Counted from the stretch's first letter, positions 1 to 8,138 are shown. The stretch is 30,348 nt of DNA from DATDYQ01 sp035288965 (GCA_035288965.1 DATDYQ010000004.1:1-30348), one strand, 5' to 3'. Notes: a model not told the origin generated them from the sequence alone. A program made the numbers and translations.

Positions 1-462
1 GAACAACTAGCTAAAAATGGAAAATACATAAAACTTCCTTACACAGTTAAGGGAATGGATGTTGAATTTTCTGGAATTATCACAGAAGCAATAAAAAAAC
101 TAAAGCAAGGAAATAAAATAGAAGATTTATGCTTTTCATTACAAGAAACATTTTTTGCCATGATGACAGAAGTTACAGAAAGGGCAATGGCACATTGTGA
201 TAAAAAAGAAGCTTTGCTTATAGGGGGTGTAGCTGCTAATAAAAAATTTATTGAAATGTTAGGTATAATGTGTAAAGAAAGGAAAGCTAAATTCTACTTT
301 GTTCCAATAAAATATTCAGGTGATAATGCAGCAATGATAGCTTGGAATGGAATATTAAATTACAAAACAAATAAAATAAATGAAATCAACACAATTGATA
401 TTAATCCTAGGTGGCGTATTGATGAACTATCTCCCAACTGGATAAATCATATTCATGATTAA
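1..462 (+). CDS. kae1: Kae1/TsaD, KEOPS tRNA t6A synthase subunit (3' part)
   Basis: This is the C-terminal ~153 residues of Kae1, the ASKHA-fold subunit of KEOPS that attaches the threonylcarbamoyl group to A37 of ANN-decoding tRNAs in the cytoplasm. The frame is open from base 1, so the first ATG at 55 is an internal methionine and the true start lies outside the window. Visible family motifs are LPYTVKGMDVEFSG, the CFSLQETFFAMMTEVTERA helix, LIGGVAANKKF and the metal/nucleotide-binding YSGDNAAMIAW near the end. The protein stops shortly after PRWRIDELSP, so it is not fused to the Bud32 kinase as it is in some archaea. Its last 36 bp overlap the 3' end of the convergent surface-protein gene. 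Identification is firm; only the length of the missing N-terminal part is unknown. Confidence 0.95.
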   Translation, partial: EQLAKNGKYIKLPYTVKGMDVEFSGIITEAIKKLKQGNKIEDLCFSLQETFFAMMTEVTERAMAHCDKKEALLIGGVAANKKFIEMLGIMCKERKAKFYFVPIKYSGDNAAMIAWNGILNYKTNKINEINTIDINPRWRIDELSPNWINHIHD

Positions 463-2463
463 TTTATTTAACTTCCATATTAAAACAATTACCAATATAA
501 GTATTATTAATAATAACCAATATTGGTAAATCTCAATTCCTATTATGGTCAGGTTTTGTGGCTTTTCTATAATTGGAAATAATTTGTTTGATTTTTTTAT
601 TGCTTTTATTATAACATTTCCATCGCTTTTCATTTCAACATAATACTCACTTGTTTTATCTAAATCAATTGTAATATTTTTCCCATTAATCAGATTTATT
701 ATTAATCCATCTTCATCTCTTAATTCTATGTTTTTGTTTAAAACAAGATTAACAAAATATGTTTTATTACTAAAATTATTTAATATAACAATAAAACCGT
801 CTCCTGCATTCAAACTAAAATTATAAATACTATTATTCCTTAAATCTGCAATATAAAATTTAAACAAATCTTCTTGATATCCTTTTGTTCTGGTTATTGT
901 TGTCTCTCCTTCACCATTTCCTCCGCCACCTCCACCGCCACCCCCCCCTGGAGGTCCTCCCCCAGTCGGCGGTGTAACAACATCATTAATTAATTCAAAT
1001 TGATAATCTCTAGATATTACTAAATCTCCATCGCTTACTGAAATATTAACATTATGTATTCCTATATTGCTATTATCCACAACAAAGTTAATGTTTCCAT
1101 TATTATCTATATCAAATAAACTTGTATTATCATTAAATGTTAAAACATCATTATCAATATCCGAAGCTAACACTTTAAAATTAACACTTCCTACACTTAA
1201 TTTTCCTTCAATATAAACAATATTATCATCAAAAACAGGAGCTCTATTCATAATATTTACTTGATTTGTCCAATAATTAGTTATAAAAAAATAAATATCA
1301 CTATAGCCCCAATCTATCCTGCTTTCAATATTATCAGGAGCATAAACTACAAAACTCAAAGATAATAAGATTAAAGGTAAAATAATATATATTTTTTTCT
1401 TTTTATTAAACAAAAGCATTACTAAGATAAATGATAAAATAAATATAAAAATGTAAATCAGAAATAAACTTCTGGGTGTAGAAGGTTCTAATTTTGGTTT
1501 TTTTCCTCCACCCCCGCCGCTACCTCCGCTTCCAGTATGTAATTCTCCTTTATTATCGAAAACTAAGAAACTAATATCATTATAATTTTTAATTTGATTT
1601 AAATTGCTTGTTATACTAAAACTATTCTTTGTTATACTGCTACTTAATAAATTTCCTAGCAAGCTCCATTGATTGCTATCTTTATCAAAATAATAAATCT
1701 TCAATTCATGGTCTGGTATTTTCTTTCCATGTCCTACCCCATCAAATCTAAAATCTATTTTTGTTAGCTCTCCATTAACAGGTAATGTAACAAAAGGAAA
1801 ATTAACTCTTACTAATGATCTTACCTTACCAACATAACTTTCAATAATGAAATAACCACTATTTGCATCATCATTTAATATATCATTTAATGTTATTGGT
1901 TTATTACAATCTTGCAATAAACAAATAGAACTTACATTATTATTTTCACCTACATTTAATAAATTTGGATCTTCAGCAGTTATATCTGCTAGAGTAAACA
2001 AATAATCATAATAAATTACTGCATTATCTATTGTTGATTTTAAAACAATTCCATCTTCGCAATCATTATCCTCATCGCATATCCTTCCATGCCAATTAAT
2101 TGTTCTATAAGGTTTATCGGCAATTATATTACAGCTTCCAGAGTTTATTCCAGAACTAGAAGCACATAAACATCCTGTATTATCATTATAATCGCAATTT
2201 GCAAAATTTTGATCTTCTGAAATTAATAGTTTGGCATTTTTAACATCTTCCCATTGACCATTAAAAACAATATTATCATTAACATAATAATTAGCTGCAT
2301 TTGAATTTATATCAATTACTTTAATTTTAATGGGTTGATAAGGTGATTTTCTTATAACCTCTTTTTCAAAAGAGTTTAAAAATATTCCAACAAAGATTAT
2401 CAATAATAAAAATATTATAGCAATCTCAATAAATAATCTATCATCTACTCTCCTCTTTTTCAT
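427..2463 (-). CDS. Double surface protein: two exported ectodomains joined by a transmembrane hairpin
   Basis: No enzyme signature is visible. The 678-aa protein has four hydrophobic segments at about 11-29, 332-352, 357-375 and 648-664. Residues 30-330 form a Cys-containing, Asn/Asp-rich ectodomain ending in a Gly/Ser linker (GSGGSGGGGG, 311-320). Residues 376-647 form a second ectodomain with a cadherin/He_PIG-like stretch at 408-492 (NRAPVFDD, SDIDNDVLTF, ISVSDGD), a ten-Gly run at about 506-515 and a C-terminal anchor. The stretch NKKKKIYIILPLILLSLSFV around 353-372 looks like a normal archaeal signal peptide without its methionine, so two ancestral secreted proteins may be fused here. 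It starts 32 bp after the secretion-ATPase-like gene. Function is unknown; a cell-envelope location is a good inference from the topology. Confidence 0.85.
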   Translation of the reverse strand: MKKRRVDDRLFIEIAIIFLLLIIFVGIFLNSFEKEVIRKSPYQPIKIKVIDINSNAANYYVNDNIVFNGQWEDVKNAKLLISEDQNFANCDYNDNTGCLCASSSGINSGSCNIIADKPYRTINWHGRICDEDNDCEDGIVLKSTIDNAVIYYDYLFTLADITAEDPNLLNVGENNNVSSICLLQDCNKPITLNDILNDDANSGYFIIESYVGKVRSLVRVNFPFVTLPVNGELTKIDFRFDGVGHGKKIPDHELKIYYFDKDSNQWSLLGNLLSSSITKNSFSITSNLNQIKNYNDISFLVFDNKGELHTGSGGSGGGGGKKPKLEPSTPRSLFLIYIFIFILSFILVMLLFNKKKKIYIILPLILLSLSFVVYAPDNIESRIDWGYSDIYFFITNYWTNQVNIMNRAPVFDDNIVYIEGKLSVGSVNFKVLASDIDNDVLTFNDNTSLFDIDNNGNINFVVDNSNIGIHNVNISVSDGDLVISRDYQFELINDVVTPPTGGGPPGGGGGGGGGGNGEGETTITRTKGYQEDLFKFYIADLRNNSIYNFSLNAGDGFIVILNNFSNKTYFVNLVLNKNIELRDEDGLIINLINGKNITIDLDKTSEYYVEMKSDGNVIIKAIKKSNKLFPIIEKPQNLTIIGIEIYQYWLLLIILILVIVLIWKLNKLIMNMIYPVGR

Positions 2464-2495
2464 ATAAATCTTTAATATTATCTAACTTAAAAACC

Positions 2496-3662
2496 TTACT
2501 TTTTAATAAAGAATTTACTTGTAACAAAATCTCCGCCTAATGTTGCCTGTAATCTGGCTCCATTTGGCAATATTCCATCAACAATCGGATTATTTTTATC
2601 AGCTGCTATTCCTGCTTTTTTAGCCAATCTTGTGATTAAATCATCTAATTCATTATTACTCCTTATAACAACATTTGTTTTTAATAACCCATAATCTATA
2701 TGTTCAACAACCAATGCCTTGCTTGCCCCATCACATTTTATGCTTCTTACTTTATCATCTTTTATCATCTTATCTATTATTCCATATCCTAAATAATTCA
2801 TTTTTATATATTCATTAATATCTGCTAAATCTTTATTATTAATAACTGCCTTATTTTTTTGTAATATCTTCTTTACAATATTTCTGTATTCATCTGAATT
2901 TAATAAATCAGGTTTCATCTCTAACTTTCTTCCTATAGCAGCTACTATGTCTTTATACACCTTATATTTATCTCCACTTATATCAATTAAATCAATTTCA
3001 TAGATATTGTTTTTATTTACAAAATCTAATGGCTTGCTATCTTTCTTTATCATAATAGTTTTAGCTTCTCCAGGCGGTCTTGGTGGGGGAGGCATCTGTC
3101 TTAACATTTGTTGTTGTAATGGATTCGTTAAATCTAATTCTTCTTGAGGTTCTTTAACGTCTTCTAATGATCCTGATTCTTGATATTCTCCGCCAGCTTT
3201 CCAAGGTTGCATTGCAATATTGCTCTTATCTCCCAGCTCATTAAATTTAATATTTTCTTCCTTAACTTTTGGTTGTTCAAACCTTTCGGAAGTTGAAATA
3301 TATCTATTCAGTTTTGGAACTTGAAAACTTAATGGTTTTCTAATAATAGGTTTTCTTATAGGAACTGGTCTTTGAATTGGCTTAATCTCTACAATTGGTT
3401 GGGAAACAGCTCTTTCTTCCATCATCTCTCTTTCATCTAAAGCTCTTTTTAATAATTGAATCGCTCTTGCTTTTTCAGGATTAACAATCTTTTTATAATG
3501 TGATTTGCCACTTGCTTTAATTAAATTTATAATAAATTTCTTTAATATTATAGCTCTTGCATCATAGCTTCTGCTTTTTTTAACAATTCTGTCTATTATC
3601 TTTCTTAACTCTTCTTGTTTTTCATCAAATCCAGGATCTACAAGAAATTCAATTTCATCCAT
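2496..3662 (-). CDS. Type II/IV secretion (FlaI/PilB/VirB11-like) ATPase N-terminal region only, no ATPase domain
   Basis: The second half resembles the N-terminal domain of archaeal type IV pilus/archaellum assembly ATPases: YGIIDKMIKDDKVRSIKCDG, ELDDLITRLAKKAGI, then NPIVDGILPNGARLQATLGG and FFIKK. In that family the next element is the catalytic RecA-like domain with Walker A and B boxes, but here the gene stops at FFIKK. The first ~210 residues are a helical charged region and a Pro-rich linker (MPPPPRPPGE). A longer reading from an ATG at 3686 exists. The ATG at 3662 is preferred because it lies one base after the upstream stop codon and 8 nt after an AAAGGA ribosome-binding site. It may be a truncated pseudogene, one half of a split ATPase, or an ATP-independent adaptor. 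The surface-protein gene follows 32 bp downstream. Confidence 0.75.
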   Translation of the reverse strand: MDEIEFLVDPGFDEKQEELRKIIDRIVKKSRSYDARAIILKKFIINLIKASGKSHYKKIVNPEKARAIQLLKRALDEREMMEERAVSQPIVEIKPIQRPVPIRKPIIRKPLSFQVPKLNRYISTSERFEQPKVKEENIKFNELGDKSNIAMQPWKAGGEYQESGSLEDVKEPQEELDLTNPLQQQMLRQMPPPPRPPGEAKTIMIKKDSKPLDFVNKNNIYEIDLIDISGDKYKVYKDIVAAIGRKLEMKPDLLNSDEYRNIVKKILQKNKAVINNKDLADINEYIKMNYLGYGIIDKMIKDDKVRSIKCDGASKALVVEHIDYGLLKTNVVIRSNNELDDLITRLAKKAGIAADKNNPIVDGILPNGARLQATLGGDFVTSKFFIKK

Positions 3663-3663
3663 T

Positions 3664-3996
3664 TTAGAATCCTTTAAATTCTTCACTTCTTATTCCAGGT
3701 TCAAACTCGCTTCTTCCCCGAACATACTTCTCTAATAAAATTAATCCTTTAGCAATATCTTTATTTTGTTCTAGTAATGTTTCTAATTTCCCAACTAAAA
3801 CTTTAACTCTGTCATCATCAACTTCAACTTCAGCAACATGTTTGCTAGCTTCCTCAAATAGCGCTACTAATTTATCTATTCTCTTAACAACTTCATGATT
3901 GCTTTCAATTAACTTTAAACTAGTTTTTTGTAATGCTGCATGATTTTCAGCTAACTGTTTTAGAAGATGATTTTCACTCGTCCCTTTTTTTACCAT
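3664..3996 (-). CDS. Small coiled-coil protein, unknown function
   Basis: This 110-aa, charged, Leu/Glu/Lys-rich protein has heptad-like spacing over about residues 8-90 (LLKQLAENHAALQKTSLKLI, RIDKLVALFEEASKH, VLVGKLETLLEQNKDIAKGL), so it is probably an elongated coiled coil. It has no signal peptide or membrane segment. It is first in a unit with the secretion-ATPase-like gene, whose preferred start lies one base after this stop. A TATA box at 4017-4024, 21-28 nt before the ATG, fits a leaderless message. I do not recognise a family; the position suggests a partner of the truncated ATPase. Confidence 0.75.
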   Translation of the reverse strand: MVKKGTSENHLLKQLAENHAALQKTSLKLIESNHEVVKRIDKLVALFEEASKHVAEVEVDDDRVKVLVGKLETLLEQNKDIAKGLILLEKYVRGRSEFEPGIRSEEFKGF

Positions 3997-4016
3997 GTAA
4001 TTAAAACTTATTTACT

Positions 4017-4024
4017 TATATAAA
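4017..4024 (-). promoter_or_regulatory. TATA box for the coiled-coil/secretion-ATPase-like unit
   Basis: TTTATATA on the minus strand is centred about 25 nt before the ATG at 3996. This is the archaeal spacing for a transcript starting at or next to the start codon. Confidence 0.6.
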
Positions 4025-4048
4025 AAGATTTTGTTTTCTATTAAAGAT

Positions 4049-4056
4049 AAAAAAAA
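4049..4056 (-). terminator. T8 tract ending the TFB operon
   Basis: The minus strand reads eight T residues directly after the TGA of the 180-aa gene. Archaeal RNA polymerase terminates at oligo-T tracts, and the next gene has its own TATA box just beyond. Confidence 0.5.
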
Positions 4057-4599
4057 TCAGGCATCATCATTTCTGCCATGAGGATTCCATAATACATCTT
4101 CTAACCTACTCTTTGATCTGTTTTTTCTGCGTTTAATCTTAATTTCATTTATATGCTTCATTAAAAATTCTCCTCTTATTAATCCTGTTTCATCTCGATC
4201 ATTAATACCATACAAACCATTGGCAATTGTTGCGAAAGCAACTGCTATTCTTGCTTCATCTGTTGTTCCATCAATATAAATTCCATTTTGATTTCCCAAA
4301 AGTCTTTTATTCCATTCCCATTTATTTCCTTCCAAAGAATATAACGTTAACAAAAAATCTGTAGCTGATAGTTTTGGAATATCTGCAATCATCTGTGCAT
4401 AATTTTTAGCTGCTTGATTGCCATAAATATTTTTTATATTAACATAAACTGCCTCTAAGATTCCACTATCCAAATCACTAAATATAGCGCCGCGTCCGCT
4501 ATAATATTCAGGCCGAGCACACATATTACACCTTCTAACTATTTCTTCTGCTGTTAATTTATCTACAGATAATTTCTCTAGTGCATCGTCTATTGGCAT
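4057..4599 (-). CDS. Uncharacterised 180-aa protein, last gene of the TFB operon
   Basis: I do not recognise a family. The protein is soluble, with no signal or membrane segment. It has a Cys pair near the N terminus (CNMC, about 24-27), aromatic-rich helices (KWEWNKRLLGNQNG) and a strongly basic patch near the C terminus (KIKRRKNRSKSR, about 154-165) followed by a short acidic tail, which could contact nucleic acid. It starts 6 nt after the 61-aa membrane-protein gene and has no clear promoter of its own, so it is probably cotranscribed from the TFB promoter. A T8 tract follows its stop codon. Confidence 0.8.
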   Translation of the reverse strand: MPIDDALEKLSVDKLTAEEIVRRCNMCARPEYYSGRGAIFSDLDSGILEAVYVNIKNIYGNQAAKNYAQMIADIPKLSATDFLLTLYSLEGNKWEWNKRLLGNQNGIYIDGTTDEARIAVAFATIANGLYGINDRDETGLIRGEFLMKHINEIKIKRRKNRSKSRLEDVLWNPHGRNDDA

Positions 4600-4605
4600 T
4601 TTTAA

Positions 4606-4791
4606 TTATTTCTTTACTGTTTCTTGAACATTTTCTTTATGTTTTTCTTGATATTCTTTTATAGCTTGTTTATGTTCTTTCTTCTCACTCAGTCTCATAT
4701 AAATATAGAATCCTAATCCAATTATGAGCGCAATCCAAACAATTAATCCTGTTACCTGAAATATTATCTTTGCTCCATCAATAAATGTCAT
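4606..4791 (-). CDS. Small single-span membrane protein
   Basis: This 61-aa protein has one transmembrane helix at about residues 10-32 (FQVTGLIVWIALIIGLGFYI) and a highly charged cytoplasmic tail (KKEHKQAIKEYQEKHKENVQ). Its ATG lies 2 nt beyond the TFB stop codon, and a GAGGAG ribosome-binding site sits in the last TFB codons, so translation is probably coupled to TFB. No family is recognised. The gene is supported by spacing, the ribosome-binding site and typical membrane-protein composition. Confidence 0.75.
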   Translation of the reverse strand: MTFIDGAKIIFQVTGLIVWIALIIGLGFYIYMRLSEKKEHKQAIKEYQEKHKENVQETVKK

Positions 4792-4793
4792 TT

Positions 4794-5720
4794 CTACTCC
4801 TCTTCTCTCTTATTCTTCTTCTTTATCTGATCTTTTAATTTTAATTCTTTTAACAACTCTTTATATCTATTTCTTATTGTAACTTCTGTAACTCCAGCTA
4901 TATCCGCAACTTCTCTCTGAGTCCTTTTCTCATTATTAGTTAAAGCAGCAACATATAAACTTGCAGCTGCAATTCCAGTTGGTCCTCTTCCTGAAGTTAA
5001 CTCAGCTTTTTGAGCCTTTTCTAATATCTCAACAGCTTTGGATTGTGTTTCAGCACTTAATTTCAAAGCAGATGCAAATCTTGGTATATAATCTACTGGA
5101 TTACTTGGTAATATTCTTATTCCTAATTCTCTTGTAATAAATCTATATGTTCTTCCAATTTCTTTTTTGTCTATTCCTGAAGCTTCACTTAACTCATCTA
5201 ATGTTCTTGGAACTTCATGTCTTCTGCAAGCAGCATATAGTGCTCCTGCAACCACACTTTCCATGCTTCTTCCTCTTACCAATCCACGTTGAACCGCCAT
5301 TGTATATATTCTAGCTGATTCTTCTTCCACGCTTTTTGGTAATTTAAGATAAGAACTAACTCTTTTCAACTCAGCCAAAGCTAATTTTAAATTTCTTTCA
5401 ATAGCAGTTGATATTCTATATTGCCATTTTCTTAATCTAAAGAATTTATTTCTTTCCTTGCTTCCAAGCTGATAAACATCTGATCTTTGTCCAACACTTG
5501 TTCCTAAACCTCTATCATATTTTGTGTAAGTCATTGGAGCTCCTGCTCTTCTTCTTTTAGCAGCCTGATCATGATCAAACTCTCTCCATTCATGACCGAA
5601 ATCAATCATTTTCTCTTCAATCACTAGTCCACAATCTTTACAAATCACTTCACCTTTTTCTTTGTTCAGAATAAGATTTATGCCTCCACATTCTGGGCAT
5701 TTCTTAACATAGGATGTCAT
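4794..5720 (-). CDS. tfb: Transcription initiation factor TFB
   Basis: This is the archaeal TFIIB homologue, which binds the TBP-TATA complex and recruits RNA polymerase. All parts are present in 308 aa. The N-terminal zinc ribbon has C8, C11, C27 and C30. The B-reader/linker follows (WREFDHDQAAKRRRAGAPMT, then YTKYDRGLGT). Two cyclin-fold repeats lie at about 110-200 and 205-300, the second ending in a helix-turn-helix (TQREVADIAGVTEVTIRNRY) that contacts the BRE element. Length is normal for the family. The start is fixed by an A(G)6 ribosome-binding site at 5727-5733. It is first in an operon with a 61-aa membrane protein and a 180-aa unknown. Confidence 0.97.
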   Translation of the reverse strand: MTSYVKKCPECGGINLILNKEKGEVICKDCGLVIEEKMIDFGHEWREFDHDQAAKRRRAGAPMTYTKYDRGLGTSVGQRSDVYQLGSKERNKFFRLRKWQYRISTAIERNLKLALAELKRVSSYLKLPKSVEEESARIYTMAVQRGLVRGRSMESVVAGALYAACRRHEVPRTLDELSEASGIDKKEIGRTYRFITRELGIRILPSNPVDYIPRFASALKLSAETQSKAVEILEKAQKAELTSGRGPTGIAAASLYVAALTNNEKRTQREVADIAGVTEVTIRNRYKELLKELKLKDQIKKKNKREEE

Positions 5721-5726
5721 TAATAA

Positions 5727-5733
5727 CCCCCCT
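5727..5733 (-). promoter_or_regulatory. G-rich ribosome-binding site of tfb
   Basis: AGGGGGG on the minus strand ends 6 nt before the ATG. It can pair with the 16S anti-SD allowing one G-U pair. Most genes in the window look leaderless, so this leader is an exception shared with the Lsm gene. Confidence 0.6.
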
Positions 5734-5798
5734 AAGTATGATTTTTAACAGTTAAAACCTCGATTTTAATAACTTTTATAAAACTATGTATGTTACAG

Positions 5799-5812
5799 TA
5801 TATAAAGCTTTC
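5799..5812 (-). promoter_or_regulatory. BRE/TATA promoter of tfb
   Basis: The minus strand reads GAAAGCTTTATATAC, a TATA box preceded by a purine-rich BRE-like GAAAG. A start about 25 nt downstream leaves a leader of roughly 55 nt, which agrees with the ribosome-binding site seen before the tfb ATG. A second TATA-like site (TTTTATAAAA) lies at 5774-5783. Confidence 0.6.
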
Positions 5813-5837
5813 GCTTAATGAAAAAGTGATAAAATAG

Positions 5838-7037
5838 CTATTTTTTGCCAAAATACTCTTGTAAAATGCTACCTGCTTGTTCTAATCTTTCTAAACTTTC
5901 AACAGAGTAAGCCATTCTTACATAATTATTATAACTTTCTCCAAAGCTTTTTCCAGGTACAACAAAAATTGGAATCTTTAAAGATTTTAAAACATTATAT
6001 ATGTAATTTGCATTTTCTTGTTCTGATAAATTTTCTGGAATATGTTTCTTAAAATCCGCAAATAAGAATAACCCACCTTCTGGATTTAATACATCTACAC
6101 CATTTATTCTACTTATCCATTTGAATAATGTATCTCTTTTATCTCTATAAGCACTCCTTGTACGTTCCATTCTATATTCTAAATAACTTGCTCTAGCTAA
6201 TGTTCCTTGAACTAATGTACTAACTCCACTCTGTGTATGTAACAGCATTTTATCCAAATCTTTAAGCAAAAATTTTCTGTCTTTACATAATAAATAACCA
6301 ACTCTCCATCCAGTAATACTTAATGATTTAGAAAAAGTTCTTATTACAATATTCCCATTATCCAATTCATCATTTAAACTTGGTAATAATTCTTTTTCAT
6401 TTCCAAATACCACATCTCTGTAAGCTTCATCATAAACTACTTTTACTTCATTTCTTTTGGCAATTTCCTGTACTTTTTTTATTCTATCTCTTGAATAAAT
6501 CTTTCCTGTAGGATTACCTGGACTTGTTATAATAATTAAAGCGGTTTTTGAATTAATAGCTTTTTCGATTCCATCAACATCTAAATCAAATTGTTCATCA
6601 ACATCAATTGTTCTTGCCTCTCCACCCTGCATAATAATCTGATTTACTACAGGAGTCCAATAAGGTGATGGTAATACAACATTATCTCCTTCCTGAACAT
6701 ATATCAAAGAAGTCAAAAATAATCCGTTAATGCCTCCGCTAGTTATGGCAATATCTTCCAAATTTAGCTTAACACCTTCTCTTTTTTCAATTAAGCCTAA
6801 TATTTTTTCCCTAAATTTTGGAAGTCCCAACGCTGGAGGATACATATGATCATCATAAAATGCTGAATTCTGCGCCTCGCAAGTTACATTATAACTTCTT
6901 TCGTTTTTATCAATATCCCCAGAAGCAAAATTAAAATTAACTATCTTTTTTGCATTTAAAACCATTATATCTTCTCTTATATTTTTAATATCTGACTCAG
7001 GGGTTCTTATTACCCTATCAGTACGCTTAGTAACCAT
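5838..7037 (-). CDS. Class I/II PLP-dependent aminotransferase
   Basis: This cytosolic fold-type I aminotransferase of the aspartate aminotransferase superfamily exchanges amino groups between an amino acid and a 2-oxoacid. Key residues are visible: the phosphate-binding SGG near 100, stacking W127, SPGNPTG at 172-178 with N175, D203 and Y206 (VYDEAYRD), catalytic K237 in TFSKSLSITGWRVGY, R245, and a C-terminal RMAYS segment containing the substrate-carboxylate Arg. The length of 399 aa is typical. The amino-acid specificity cannot be read from sequence. It lies 48 bp downstream of S8e on the same strand and may be cotranscribed. Confidence 0.92.
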   Translation of the reverse strand: MVTKRTDRVIRTPESDIKNIREDIMVLNAKKIVNFNFASGDIDKNERSYNVTCEAQNSAFYDDHMYPPALGLPKFREKILGLIEKREGVKLNLEDIAITSGGINGLFLTSLIYVQEGDNVVLPSPYWTPVVNQIIMQGGEARTIDVDEQFDLDVDGIEKAINSKTALIIITSPGNPTGKIYSRDRIKKVQEIAKRNEVKVVYDEAYRDVVFGNEKELLPSLNDELDNGNIVIRTFSKSLSITGWRVGYLLCKDRKFLLKDLDKMLLHTQSGVSTLVQGTLARASYLEYRMERTRSAYRDKRDTLFKWISRINGVDVLNPEGGLFLFADFKKHIPENLSEQENANYIYNVLKSLKIPIFVVPGKSFGESYNNYVRMAYSVESLERLEQAGSILQEYFGKK

Positions 7038-7085
7038 AACCCTTCAAAATTTTAAATCTTTAAAAACAATCTTATTCTTTAATAA

Positions 7086-7463
7086 TTATATTAGAACAGC
7101 GTTTACCTGTCCTTCTTGTCCAGGTCTATTAGTAATTCTAGCTTTTCCCAATTCTGTTTCAATAATAGTTCCTTTAGTTATTATATTCCTTCTCACAAAA
7201 TTTACATTTGCCTTATTTTCAACAACAACTTTTATCTTTGCTTTCTTAACTTTCTTTGTTTTTGGATCTAGAACATTGGCCATTTCTTCGCTGAATAAAA
7301 CTTCTTTCTTATTACCGCCAATAACTCTTATATTAGCAGCTTTCCTTTTCCCTATTAATGTAAATCTTGAGTCTCTTCCTAGCTCACTCTGTCTTTTCTT
7401 TCTGTAATCCCTGTATCTTCCGCCTGTTAATTTTCTTCTTGATCTTATCTGGGTCTTTGCCAT
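7086..7463 (-). CDS. rps8e: Small ribosomal subunit protein eS8
   Basis: This archaeal/eukaryotic 30S protein S8e has 125 aa, the normal archaeal length. Recognisable elements are the basic N terminus RSRRKLTGGRYRDYRKKRQ, the core IRVIGGNKK, NVNFVRRNIITKGTIIETE and the C-terminal ARITNRPGQEGQVNAVLI. It binds 16S rRNA. A TATA box at 7485-7494 lies about 27 nt before the ATG, so the transcript is probably leaderless. Confidence 0.97.
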   Translation of the reverse strand: MAKTQIRSRRKLTGGRYRDYRKKRQSELGRDSRFTLIGKRKAANIRVIGGNKKEVLFSEEMANVLDPKTKKVKKAKIKVVVENKANVNFVRRNIITKGTIIETELGKARITNRPGQEGQVNAVLI

Positions 7464-7484
7464 AGTTTTTTGACAATTTAATTG

Positions 7485-7494
7485 ATTTATAAAG
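7485..7494 (-). promoter_or_regulatory. TATA box of rps8e
   Basis: CTTTATAAAT on the minus strand is centred about 27 nt upstream of the S8e ATG. Confidence 0.6.
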
Positions 7495-7523
7495 TTAACT
7501 AAAGATAGTTTTAAATAAAAAAG

Positions 7524-8069
7524 CTAATCTAATCCTATTCCCTTCATTAATGTTTTATATTCTTCTTGATTCATACTTCTATTCATCAAATCAGATAAAT
7601 ATATATATCTTTTAGCTTTACGTTCCTCTTCTAGTTCTAATTCTCCCAATTTATCACATTTTTCAAATATAATCCTGCTTAATGAACCACCATCACCAAT
7701 ATTAGATAATCCTCGTATATTTTTCATCGCCAAAAATTCTTTTCTAAGAAGGAAATCAGGTAAATATCCTGTCTTAGATGCATTTCTTAAAAAAGCTTTA
7801 TAAATTCTTAATTTTGAATCTTCAGAAAGTTTTTGTACCCAATCAAACATATCTAAATATCTTTTTTTCTCATCTGAAGGAGTATTATGTATAGATATTT
7901 CAAAATCTTTTAATAGTAAAAGTTTCTCTTCAGCATACTCCCTAGTAGCTCTTTCTAGTTTAAACTTATCCTTCGGTTCTGAATAGGCGAGTTTAATGCT
8001 ACCATATTGAAGGTCTAAATTTAAACTCCTGTAAGCCATTTTTTCAATTGTTTCGTTATACATTTTCAT
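7524..8069 (-). CDS. Uncharacterised 181-aa helical protein
   Basis: No family is recognised. The protein is soluble, charged and predicted mostly helical (KFKLERATREYAEEKLLLLK, SKLRIYKAFLRNASKTG), with no Cys cluster, signal peptide or membrane span. It ends 60 bp before S8e but has its own TATA box. It is transcribed divergently from the TrmB-type regulator across 100 bp, so it is a candidate target of that regulator. Confidence 0.75.
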   Translation of the reverse strand: MKMYNETIEKMAYRSLNLDLQYGSIKLAYSEPKDKFKLERATREYAEEKLLLLKDFEISIHNTPSDEKKRYLDMFDWVQKLSEDSKLRIYKAFLRNASKTGYLPDFLLRKEFLAMKNIRGLSNIGDGGSLSRIIFEKCDKLGELELEEERKAKRYIYLSDLMNRSMNQEEYKTLMKGIGLD

Positions 8070-8104
8070 TTCATTATTAATTACTAGACAAGAGTTAATG
8101 ATCC

Positions 8105-8113
8105 TATATAAAA
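8105..8113 (-). promoter_or_regulatory. TATA box of the 181-aa gene
   Basis: TTTTATATA on the minus strand implies a start near 8083 and a short leader of about 15 nt before the ATG at 8069. Confidence 0.5.
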
Positions 8114-8119
8114 TTATGT

Positions 8120-8138
8120 TGTCAGATAATTAACGACA
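8120..8138. promoter_or_regulatory. Candidate operator between divergent promoters
   Basis: TGTC, 11 nt and GACA form an imperfect inverted repeat with TAATTA near its middle. It lies between the two divergent TATA boxes and directly abuts the plus-strand TATA at 8141. Control by the adjacent TrmB-family protein is only an inference. Confidence 0.25.

Noticed and set aside
55..462. ATG at 55 as the start of Kae1
   Set aside because: The frame is open from base 1 and the residues before it (KYIKLPYTVKG) match the family, so 55 is internal.
897..960. C-rich tract as a structural or regulatory DNA element
   Set aside because: It encodes the poly-Gly/Pro linker of the surface protein; codon use of GGN explains it.
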